Part shown: positions 45,698 through 55,306 of the stretch, piece by piece
Position numbering within the stretch: the stretch's first letter is position 1
Layout: every line of letters starts with the position of its first letter
Source of the DNA: Xestospongia bergquistia
Lineage: Eukaryota; Porifera; Demospongiae; Haplosclerida; Petrosiidae
NCBI GenBank assembly: GCA_963965975.1
Contig: OZ014412.1
Coordinates: 7,750,708 to 7,814,707 of the forward strand
Direction of reading: 5' to 3'
Length of the DNA: 64,000 nucleotides
Program-made: the position numbers and the translations under genes
Notes under the pieces: generated by a model
Databases searched by the model: none
What the model saw: the letters and a program-made list of their open reading frames with translations, nothing else
What the model was told of the DNA's origin: nothing

Positions 45698-46560
45698 ATT
45701 AATATAATCACACACATTTATGCTCAAACTTAAAGTGGCTGAATAACACCACAAAAAAAGTGTCAATTTAACATTTCATTCTAACTGTGTACTTTCTTTA
45801 TCCTGTCAATATTACATCTATATTGGATTTTATTAATTTAATAGTAGAACTCAATTATTTTCTATTTGTTGACACTATCATTATGTACATGTATTTTTAA
45901 GTGTCAGATGTATACATGATATGTTACATATTTTTTATAACAATTGCAACATTGTTATGCAAGTGCTTTGATATATATGTTGTTAATACCACTGTCGTCT
46001 ATATTATGTATATATTACAATGTCTTTTTGTCACAATTGTAAAATTATTTTGATATTTCATACATAATATCACTGCCTTTATATGATTGTATTAACATTG
46101 TAAATTTTCACATCGTGTATTTGTAATTTTTTTGATAAAAATCCAACATTTTTAGTAATAATATGACTGCAATATTGTAAAAAAGACTTGCAAATGATAA
46201 CAAATTATATAATATATTATAACACATACTTTAAAATTTTGACAGCATCCTCTGGGGTTAATTTAGGGTGTGGTCAATGAATGAATAAATGTATTCTCTG
46301 GGAGAGAGAGAATTGGTGAAACAATTTCAAATCAGGGGGCTAGCCCTCCTGATTTGAAGTTGGGGGCTCAGCCCCCCTCTCCCCCCTTTCCTACCGCTAT
46401 GCATACCTTTCTTTTTGCTTACGTGTAGCAGATTGAGTTTAAATTTCCTGTTGCAGCGTGTACAATAGTCATCAAGGGCTGGGTTTATAAAAAAGCTTCC
46501 TCTTGCTCTCATTTTCATTCCAAATAGATTTTCCTTAAGCTACTCTGTTCTCATTTCGAA
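45698..46560. other. Upstream region of NmrA-like gene 2
   Basis: AT-rich except for a GC-rich hairpin segment (46326-46385). TATAAAA at 46486-46492 is 75 bp upstream of the ATG. Confidence 0.5.
46326..46385. repeat. GC-rich double hairpin
   Basis: TTCAAATCAGGGGG pairs with CCCTCCTGATTTGAA (46344-46358), followed by a perfect palindrome-like GGGGGCTCAGCCCCC (46362-46376) and a C-rich tail. It stands out sharply from the AT-rich surroundings and is absent from the otherwise similar promoter of NmrA-like gene 1, so it is probably an insertion. Confidence 0.75.
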
Positions 46561-47445
46561 ATGGCCAAACCTATTATCTTTGTCATTGGAGCATCAGGCA
46601 ATGTCGGAAGTGCTACCATACAAGCCCTCTCCGCCAAATATGCTGACAAGCTGGAAATCCGTGCAGGTGTCCGAAATCCGGACAAAGCTGACAAAATTAA
46701 ATTGCCTGGAGTCACAATTGTCCAGGCAGAAATGGGGGCAAAGGAGAAACTCAAGGAAACATTGAAGGGAGTCGATGCTCTCTTTATTGTTACTCCAGGA
46801 GTTGAGAATAGAGGACCTTTGGCCATTGCAACAGCAGAAGCAGCTAAAGAAGCTGATGTCAAGTTTATTCTTGTTGTTAGTGTTCTTACCAACAGTCTCA
46901 CAGATACTATTTTTGGTCGACAGTTTACTGAACTTGAAGGAAAGGTCTCTTCACTCGGAGTACCTTATGCATTCCTTCGTCTTCCACTTTTTGTTGACAA
47001 CAACTGGGGATCCAAAGATACCATTCAGGGCCAGTCTACCTTTTATGGTCCCGTTAGTCCAGACAAACCTTTCACTCCAGTTGTAGTTGAAGATGCTGGT
47101 AACGCAGCAGCCGTCATTCTCTCTGACTACACTAAACACACCAATAAAACCTACTCTGTTGTTAGTGATCGATACACTCATAGCGATCTTGCTAAAGCTT
47201 TCACTGAGGCTCTAGGAAGAGAGATTAAGTATGTCCAAGTACCTTATGATGCTGCAAAACAGGCGTTTTTAGGAAAAGGCTATCCAGAGTGGCAAGTCGA
47301 TGGTATCTTAGAGATATTTAAACTAATTGATAATGATTCTCCTGTAACTAACCAAGCAGATTTAAGTGTCTACAAGACTCTTACAGGAGAGGAACCTACA
47401 TCAATAAAGGCTTGGGTTGCAAAATATGGTGCTGCCTTCAAATAG
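46561..47445 (+). CDS. NmrA-like NAD(P)-binding protein 2
   Basis: Intronless, 294 residues, a tandem paralogue of the gene at 43603. The first 75 residues are almost the same (GASGNVGSATIQALSAKYAD), including the GxxGxxG dinucleotide loop. Differences cluster in the middle: FIVTPGVENRGPLAIATAEA, VSVLTNSLTDTIFGRQF, FLRLPLFVDNNWGSKDTI. This is the region expected to line the substrate pocket. The C-terminus is again conserved (VTNQADLSVYKTLTGEEPT). FIVTPGVEN is probably the ancestral form, because the broken third copy also has FIVSPGVVN. Cytosolic reductase or redox sensor by family; substrate unknown. Confidence 0.88.
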   Translation: MAKPIIFVIGASGNVGSATIQALSAKYADKLEIRAGVRNPDKADKIKLPGVTIVQAEMGAKEKLKETLKGVDALFIVTPGVENRGPLAIATAEAAKEADVKFILVVSVLTNSLTDTIFGRQFTELEGKVSSLGVPYAFLRLPLFVDNNWGSKDTIQGQSTFYGPVSPDKPFTPVVVEDAGNAAAVILSDYTKHTNKTYSVVSDRYTHSDLAKAFTEALGREIKYVQVPYDAAKQAFLGKGYPEWQVDGILEIFKLIDNDSPVTNQADLSVYKTLTGEEPTSIKAWVAKYGAAFK

Positions 47446-47796
47446 ACAAGACTATCAATGGCATTTTATTAAATATATCATAATTACTATGATTAGATTT
47501 TATTAGTTTAGCTGACAATATTTTCAATTTTTATTCTCACTTTAGATTAAATATTAATACTTGTTTACAAGTTAAAACAATACAATCATACTAATAGTAG
47601 ATCAGGTTGATATTAAGGTACATTTATAAGATTAAATGGCTGCATATATTGTAGTCTGGTATTGAAAAAATGTACATAATTTCTAGAACTATGAATGACC
47701 ATTTGGCTTCTTACTACACATATGTGTATTTTTCGAAAGATGGGAGACTTACAATTCTCATTATGTTTATCATTGCTAAGTGTACAATAAACATCT

Positions 47797-48010
47797 TAAA
47801 GTCAGAAATGGAGACAAAGGACAAATTCAAGGAAAGATTCAAGGAGTAGATGCTCTCTTTATTGTTTCACCAGGAGTTGTGAATAGAGCACCTTTGCCAA
47901 TTATACAACAGCAGAAGCATCTAAAGAATCAAAGCTGGTGTCACATTTATTCTTGTCAATATTATTCTCATCGTCAGTCTCACAGATACTATTTTTCAAT
48001 CATACCTGTA
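47797..48010 (+). pseudogene. Broken third NmrA-like copy
   Basis: Begins inside the gene (GTCAGAAATGGAGACAAAGG, equivalent to AEMGAKE), runs through GVDALFIVSPGVVNRAPL, then shifts frame and ends around the SLTDTIF motif. It jumps directly to 3'-flank sequence (CAGGCTGGCATTAAAGTACA) shared with the intact genes. Both the dinucleotide loop and the C-terminal half are missing. Confidence 0.85.
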
Positions 48011-48183
48011 GTATATCAGGCTGGCATTAAAGTACATTTGATGCTGAATAGCAATGGCCAGAGCAGAAATTATTTAAGTAATTATAAATTATTTAAAAAG
48101 AGTGAATTCACACAGATACAATAAGTAATAGATCTAAAATATGAAGTAATATAATTATTGTTCAATCATAACTAGTCCTGGAA

Positions 48184-49793
48184 CTACTTGTAAAATAATT
48201 TGGAAGAATTCTCTTCATAATAATTTTGATATCCTTGGACATTTTGTGATAACAAGTGTGTATGTTCCTTTGTGGTTTTCTTAAATTGGCACTTCTTACA
48301 AGGAAACATTTTCTCTCGAACTTTCTTTGTAAGCATAACAAACAGCAAAGCATTGACAAACCCTTGACCAGAATCACCAAAACCCTACAGTAATGACATT
48401 TTAGATAGAAGTTAAAAATTGTAATGATAGTCTTTAAGTGACCACATTTCGTCCCTTCTGTTATAGAAAAGTTAATAATAAGATAAAAACAAAGGAGAAC
48501 ATAAAAGATGAAGTTGTTATACTTACTGAAAGGCACAATAGGAAAGTATGTATAGAGTTTGACAATTCCATGTTCATATAAATGTAAATAGTCGAATCAA
48601 TTATTGACCATAACCTCAACAGAATGAAGGCTACAGGGATTAGCAAAAGTTTATAGTCAAGATTGCGTACTGCTGTCCAATAGCTCTTTTGTGAAATTAG
48701 TAATTCTCTTTGAGATCGTCTCAACTAATGAGGAAATAAAAATAAATTTGTGAAAATTAACTACAAAATTAATAACAACCGACATCATGTGATATTTACA
48801 CATTTATGTTAACTAAATGATATGACATTCATAGTATATCACATGTCTTGCAATAACAACAGTTTATTTAGTGTAAAAGATGTAAGACAATCTCTGCATC
48901 ACAGGAATTGGAACATTATTATTTTCCCTGCATGATCTTTTTCTTGTATGAAGAAATAAAGATACAAAAAGCTATGGTCAAAAATAAAACATTGCTATGC
49001 TAGGTGTTTGGACAAAACCTTTACAATTTAGCATTTACTTCATATTGACATACATTCACTAAAATAGAGATATACCTACCTCTCGAAAGATGTAACAAAG
49101 TACTGATATATACAAAATAGGTACAAGAACAAATGTCAGGTAGAGCCACATTTTATAACTTATAATATCGAGTAGAATTTGTCGCTCTCCAGTAGTGAGA
49201 TCAATTAACTTATCACCACACCAACCTTCAGATGAAAATGGTGAGTATCCCAATCGATGAGTTAAAAGTTTCCATAATACAAACAGTACAGGTAGGACAT
49301 AACAAAGTATTCCAATCAAATAGAAACTACATCTGGCAGCTCTGGGTCTTGGGTAATGAACTATTCTTAAATACAGATACACTGCCATATTTAGAGTCCA
49401 TAAAAATGAACCATTTGTAAAATACACTGCAAAGACAGCTTGAGTAATACAAGCATTATTAACTGTTGTTCCTGGATCTTTGAGGATTGGGAGTCCAAAC
49501 TTGTAACTGCTATTTGTGTTATCAAAGTAATACTTATTGAAATTAACACTGATCCCTACTAAATTAGCAACAGCAACTCCTAAATCCATTATTGATAAAT
49601 GGACCAAAATGAGTCGAGGTGTTGTACGTAAACTCTTGAAACCAATATAAGAGACAATTATCATAAGAGATCCAAGAATAGATAGAGAGCACGTGATTCC
49701 CACTAAAATCCTCAGTTCTATATGTGGCAGAACAGGTACTATCTTAGTAGTAGGAGATATCGAGTTACTGACTTGAGAATCAATGGAAGCCAT
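48184..49793 (-). CDS. GPR157: GPR157-like G-protein-coupled receptor, copy 1
   Basis: Three exons: 49793-49080, 48724-48527 and 48384-48184, all phase 0 with GT-AG junctions; 370 residues. Seven membrane segments: ILVGITCSLSILGSLMIIV, LILVHLSIMDLGVAVANLV, FTNGSFLWTLNMAVYLYL (with the WTxxxAxYLYL pattern of GPR157/cAMP-receptor-like GPCRs), SFYLIGILCYVLPVLFVL, MWLYLTFVLVPILYISVLCY, LLLIPVAFILLRLWSII (exon 2) and GDSGQGFVNALLFVMLTKKV (exon 3). EGWCGD lies in the second outer loop, as in GPR157. Human GPR157 is of similar size and has the same LIPxxFIxLRxWS and QGxxN motifs. It starts about 140 bp after the upstream receptor gene. Ligand unknown; G-protein coupling is by family. Confidence 0.85.
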
Positions 49794-49935
49794 CTTTAGT
49801 TTTGATTACAGCTAAATTGACGACAGTGCATTTTTAATAATCAAAATTAAGCACTTATATAAACAATTACATACACACACTCAAAGCAAATATACAACAA
49901 ACAAACTAGTTTAAAGTGTAAGTTTATTAATGCAT

Positions 49936-52479
49936 CTAGTTAAAAACATCTTCATTAACAGTTATACTGGTAGCATCATCGGTCTCACTTGCTATTGGAT
50001 GTAGTGGTATATATAACTTTTCTGAAACAGCAACAGTAGATCGAGTGTCTCTTGTTGACAGGGAAACAATGTCTGAGTTGCAAGTTTCAGTTAATTCAGG
50101 ATTACTAACACTTCCATAAGTAGCACGTCCAGTGATATCTTGTGGTTGAGATATATGAAAATCATAAGGATCACATTGTACATGTTGTTCATCATAGTTG
50201 TCTGGATGTTCTATACGATCAGCAGTCCAGTTATCATCATCAACTAGTATGAATTCCATATCTTCATCTTCTTCATTATTAGGTGTATTGTGTTTTCTGT
50301 TAGCTTTACAACTTTGGCAACATATCCTAATCTTTTTAATCATCCAGTATGGAAAGTATCCAAAAAGTATTACTCCAAAAATTAATATTAGAAATAACGA
50401 ATTTATGATGTAAACATATCCGTAATAATATTTATCTAAAGTGGCGACAGTATAAATACTTAATGATGCTAAGAAAAGCATAAATAATAAATTAAAGAAA
50501 CTGTGAATATTTCGTTTGTATGGACGGAATATCGTGATCGTACCTGCAAACGTAGCAAACAATGCAATTTGAGAGAAAAGAATATAACTTGTATCTTTAG
50601 ATTTAAAGTATAAAAATAAAACAATGATTCTTAAGAAAAGATAAAATCCAGCAAAATAGCGATAATCACGTGTGTTATTAGAACCATCTTTATAGGGTCC
50701 AGTAAAAATATCACCTAATGATATCAATATTTCCTTCCTCAGGTGTAAAGCGCTCAGTAATTTGTGGAATGTTTTGAATGGATAAAGTTGTATGTAGAGC
50801 GCTGGTAAGAATATAATGAACATTAACACAATGATAGCAAAGGTACCAGCAAAACTATGAGGCCAACCAAAGTATTTAACTTGTGTCTCTGTGTAATACA
50901 ATTTTGAATGATATAATAGTTGAAGAGAAGTAGCAGCAAACTGAGTGAAACATAACAGATATATTGAGGCTATAGAATGAACCAAGCAAGGCTCAATGTT
51001 AGTCATACGCCAGAAACGTGCTAGTAGACGATGAAGAGGTCTAGTGATAGTGACTACACACCTAAATCCTTTATCATACATTGTAATCCAAGTATAGATC
51101 AAGAGTAGAAGGAGGAATGGATAGGTTTGTATGATATACCAGAATGATATAGCTTGTAATAATGTCATATTTGATGTTATACATAGTGGCTTTAAAAAAA
51201 GAAAAGTTTGGAAATTCAGGTTAAATATATTGCCAAGTATAACAGGAAAATATGGATAATATTGTCCACACTCCATATTATATCCAAAATCATTCTCAAA
51301 CATAACATTAAAACTTAAATTTGGATATACTATACTAATCATTTGACAGTAGAAGACAAGACCAATCATAAAACCACTGGTCAATTGTATGTTGAAGACT
51401 ATTATTATCAACACAACTACTGTTACTGGTAAGAGTTGTATTAAGATAAATATCACCAAACCTGGTAATTTATCCTGGTCACATTTAACACATCTATTGA
51501 GTTGGTTAATAGGAACTCCATAGTTAGAACTACATGCTTCATATCTACTATCTTTGCAAGAGGAACTGTACATGTATCTTGTTTGAGGATTCAACATCAC
51601 TGATATGTTAGATTGAAGTGTTTCTATTATTGGCCATTGTGTTTGAATCAAAAGTATAACTTCACTAGAAATTGTTACATTATTTAATGTAGTATTATAA
51701 TAGAGAGTTATATAATAATGATGATCATATGTTATTGTTGTACATTGTTGATAGATGTTACTATCAAAAGATGCTGGACCAGAAATAATACAAGCTTGTA
51801 AATCATTCTTCCACTCATAACTCACATTATAACAATCATAGACTGAAGCATTCACATAAAATGGACCTCCAGAGTAAGCAGTAATCCCATAACTGGTCTT
51901 TTCTATCATTAAGTAAGGACACTCCAATGATTCTTTACAATCAATACCATTGCTATGCTCATTATAACTACAATCATTGAGTTCAGTACTATTACCAGAC
52001 TCTATGACTATATCAATTAACTGGACATTATAACACAATGATATATACACTGCTGACACTTGGAAGTCAAACTCCCTATTAGGATTGATTTGAATATCAC
52101 CACAACTATCAAGAACCAGAGACTTGAGGGTAATGTTTGTAGATGATAGAAATAATGGTCCACTGTGTGAACTACACTTTATAGTTACTGTCTTACCCCC
52201 ATCTTTAGTAGTAACACCTACAATAGCGATATTATACTTGTCTATCACCTTACTGGTGTTGTCCAATATATAGGTACCAGGATACAGGTAGATAACAGTG
52301 GAGTTGTGTTGTAGTCCTTGTAGAGCTAGATTGAGAGTAACACAATGTTTCTGGTCTCTTCCATTCCAACAAGATGTACTGTTCTCACCAAATGATGCAT
52401 TGACATAGATCTTATACTTCCATTTAGTAGCAAATGTAAGGGAAGCAAAGAGAAAGATGAAGATAGCCCTCAACAACAT
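49936..52479 (-). CDS. Beta-helix ectodomain, multipass receptor-like protein (copy 2)
   Basis: Intronless, 847 residues, starting directly at the conserved MLLRAI. Signal peptide 1-18, then the beta-helix-like part (VIYLYPGTYILDNTSKVIDK). The Cys-rich neck is shortened: CAEGRTGRLCGAC is missing, and the sequence goes from SSSCKDSRYEACSSNYG straight to the conserved PINQLNRCVKCD. The membrane core is conserved (FWYIIQTYPFLLLLLIYTW, TGPYKDGSNNTRDYRYFAG, IFRPYKRN), with about nine hydrophobic segments. The tail is longer than in copy 1 and very like copy 3 (RDTRSTVAVSEKL, ending VNEDVFN). An AATAAA signal follows the stop on the minus strand (49922-49927), so it probably has its own transcript end. 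Confidence 0.85.
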   Translation of the reverse strand: MLLRAIFIFLFASLTFATKWKYKIYVNASFGENSTSCWNGRDQKHCVTLNLALQGLQHNSTVIYLYPGTYILDNTSKVIDKYNIAIVGVTTKDGGKTVTIKCSSHSGPLFLSSTNITLKSLVLDSCGDIQINPNREFDFQVSAVYISLCYNVQLIDIVIESGNSTELNDCSYNEHSNGIDCKESLECPYLMIEKTSYGITAYSGGPFYVNASVYDCYNVSYEWKNDLQACIISGPASFDSNIYQQCTTITYDHHYYITLYYNTTLNNVTISSEVILLIQTQWPIIETLQSNISVMLNPQTRYMYSSSCKDSRYEACSSNYGVPINQLNRCVKCDQDKLPGLVIFILIQLLPVTVVVLIIIVFNIQLTSGFMIGLVFYCQMISIVYPNLSFNVMFENDFGYNMECGQYYPYFPVILGNIFNLNFQTFLFLKPLCITSNMTLLQAISFWYIIQTYPFLLLLLIYTWITMYDKGFRCVVTITRPLHRLLARFWRMTNIEPCLVHSIASIYLLCFTQFAATSLQLLYHSKLYYTETQVKYFGWPHSFAGTFAIIVLMFIIFLPALYIQLYPFKTFHKLLSALHLRKEILISLGDIFTGPYKDGSNNTRDYRYFAGFYLFLRIIVLFLYFKSKDTSYILFSQIALFATFAGTITIFRPYKRNIHSFFNLLFMLFLASLSIYTVATLDKYYYGYVYIINSLFLILIFGVILFGYFPYWMIKKIRICCQSCKANRKHNTPNNEEDEDMEFILVDDDNWTADRIEHPDNYDEQHVQCDPYDFHISQPQDITGRATYGSVSNPELTETCNSDIVSLSTRDTRSTVAVSEKLYIPLHPIASETDDATSITVNEDVFN

Positions 52480-53481
52480 GTCTAGTCAAATACAGTGAGA
52501 ATGCAATAACTCCTACACTAACATAGTTCAGTTATTAAACCTATTTTATAGTATTATGATATAGTGGGTGAAATAGTTTATTCTATATTTGATTATATAA
52601 TACTAATTTTGTTATTATAATATACTACAATACATATTAACTATTACAATACTGTAATAATTATAGTAAGAGAAAATACAATTTTAACAATGTATTATGG
52701 CAATAACAGCAAAAATAGTACAGCAATGTTATCACTATATACCTATTGGATTTACTGAAAGTTACATGAATATGGCAATGTGTGGTATGATTATACACAA
52801 TGTACAGGTTAATGGTCATATTATTTAAAGTCTAGTCAACAGTAACATTATAAAACTAATTCTGTGAAGCTCACACATAGTTTCCATTAGTATTACATCA
52901 ACATCAATTTTATCTAAATAAGCAAAACAAACTATTTCATTGTACCATAAATACAATGTATATAACCTCTTTAGAAGGACTCTTGAACAATTACATAGGA
53001 TTTAAATAACCTCTGTATTGAAGATTCACCTTTTACTATGCAATAATTCAAAGGCAATGCAAAATATCTCATACATATTATTACAATACAGTGTATATAA
53101 TCTCTTTTAAACTGAGTACACTATATAAACTTGTAATCACTATGTAACACTTAAGATTCATTAAGCTACAACTTTAAACCAAAGGAATACCTAAAATACT
53201 TATGTTAAGACTGTCTAGTTTGTAAGAAATAACTGGCAATAACACAAGTTCTACTTATGAATCCTGGATGACAGACACTCAATATGACTGATCATCTTTC
53301 TCTTATTTATCTTCCAGTATTTTTTTGGTAAACGTTGTCTTGGCAGACTTGGCATCTATTTTTGGTTCTATCTTCATATACTTTCTTGAGCTGTCTCAGT
53401 AACACTCTCACCAACTTGCTTGGTAGAAGGAAAATTATAGGCAAACTACCTGTTGTACCATGGACTGGTTTTTTGAGTTTA
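52480..53481. other. Intergenic between the two receptor cassettes
   Basis: About 1 kb, AT-rich. A minus-strand stretch 53307-53470 is open and contains RTKNRCQVCQDNVYQKN before a stop. The CxxC pattern could be a relic of a zinc-ribbon end, but this is too short to assign. Confidence 0.4.
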
Positions 53482-55167
53482 TTAAAAAATGTGGAAGATG
53501 AGAGTTGATTGAAGTCTTTGCCTGTAGCACCATAGAACGATCACTTCCTTACTTCTTTGGAATGAAGACAATGCATTATAAAAATTTGTGGTTTTCTTAA
53601 ATTGGCACTTCTTACAAGGAAACATCTTCTCTCGAACTTTCTTTGTAAGCATAACAAACAGCAAAGCATTGACAAACCCTTGGCCAGAATCACCAAAACC
53701 CTACAGTAATGACATTTTAGATAGAAGTTAAAAATTGTAATGATAGTCTTTGAGTGACCACATTTCGTCCCTTCTGTTATAGAAAAGTTAATAATAAGAT
53801 AAAAACAAAGGAGAACATAAAAGATGAAGTTGTTGTACTTACTGAAAGGCACAATAGGAAAGTATGTATAGAGTTTGACAGTTCCATGTTCATATAAATG
53901 TAAATAGTCGAATCAATTATTGACCATAACCTCAACAGAATGAAGGCTACAGGGATTAGCAAAAGTTTATAATCAAGATTGCGTACTGCTGTCCAAATGC
54001 TCTCTTGTGAAATTAGTAATTCTCTTTGAGATCGTCTCAACTAATGAAGAAATATAAATAAAATCATGAAAATTAACTACAAAATTAATAATAACGACAG
54101 ATATCATGTGATTTCTACACATTTCTGTTGGCATAACTAAATGATATGACATTCATAGTATATCACTAAATGATATGACATTCATAGTATATCACATGTG
54201 TCTTGCAATAACAACAGTTTGTTTAGTGTAAAAGAGTCATTTGATGTAAGACAATACTTAAACTCTGCATCACAGGAATTGGAACATTATTATCTTCCCT
54301 GCATGATGATTTTTTTCTTGTATGAAGATATGAAGATATATATATATATATATACAAATAGCTATGGTCAAAAATAAAATATAGCCATGCTAGGTGTTTG
54401 AACACAACCTTTACAGTTTAGTTCATATTGAAATGTGTTCAATAAAATAGAGACACACCTACCTCTCGAAAGATGTAACAAAGTACTGACATATACAAAA
54501 TGGGTACAAGAACAAATGCTAGGTAGAGCCACATTTTATAACTTATAATATCGAGTAGAATTTGTCGCTCTCCAGTAGTGAGATCAATTAACTTATCACC
54601 ACACCATCCTTCAGATGAAAATGGTGAGTATCCCAATTGATGAGTTAAGAGTTTCCATAATACAAAAAGTACAGGTAGGACATAACAAAGCATTCCAATC
54701 AAATAGAAACTACATCTGGCAGCTCTGGGTCTTCGGTAATGAACTATTTTTAAATACAGATATACTGCCATATTTAGAGTCCATAAAAATGACCCATTTG
54801 TGAAATACACTGCAAAGACAGCTTGTGCAATGCAAGCATTATTAACTGCTGCTCCTGGATCTTTAAGGATTGGGAGTCCAAACTTGTAACTGGTATTTGT
54901 GTTATCAAAGTAATACTTATTGAAGTTAACACTGATCCCTACTAAATTAGCAACAGCAACTCCTAAATCCATTATTGATAAATGGACCAAAATGAGTCGA
55001 GGTGTTGTACGTAAACTCTTGAAACCAATATAAGAGATAATTATCATAAGAGATCCAAGAATAGATAGAGAGCACGTGATTCCCACCAAAATCCTCAGTT
55101 CTATATGTGGCAGAACAGGTACTATCTTAGTAGCAAGAGATATCGAGTTACTGACTTGAGAAGCCAT
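53482..55167 (-). CDS. GPR157: GPR157-like G-protein-coupled receptor, copy 2
   Basis: Three exons: 55167-54463, 54040-53843 and 53700-53482, all phase 0; 373 residues. It is almost the same as copy 1 through the seven membrane segments (start MASQVSNSIS; copy 1 has three extra residues there). The C-terminal tail differs completely after KKCQFKKTT: here NFYNALSSFQRSKEVIVL and on to HIF, in copy 1 KEHTHLLSQNVQGYQN. The point of divergence marks one end of the duplicated block at about 53590 (48290 in copy 1). The cytoplasmic tail governs desensitisation and trafficking in GPCRs generally, so the copies may be regulated differently. Confidence 0.85.
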
Positions 55168-55306
55168 CTTTAGTTTTGATTACAGCTAAATTGATGACAG
55201 TGTATTTTTAATATTCAACACTTATATAAACAATTATACACACACACACACTCAAAGCAAATATACTGAAAACAAACTAGCGTAAAATGTAAGTTTATTA
55301 ATGCAT

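Noticed and set aside
53307-53470. Minus-strand stretch with RCQVCQDNVYQKN, reminiscent of a transposase zinc-ribbon end
   Set aside because: Too short, with no transposase core nearby and only one CxxC; cannot be assigned.
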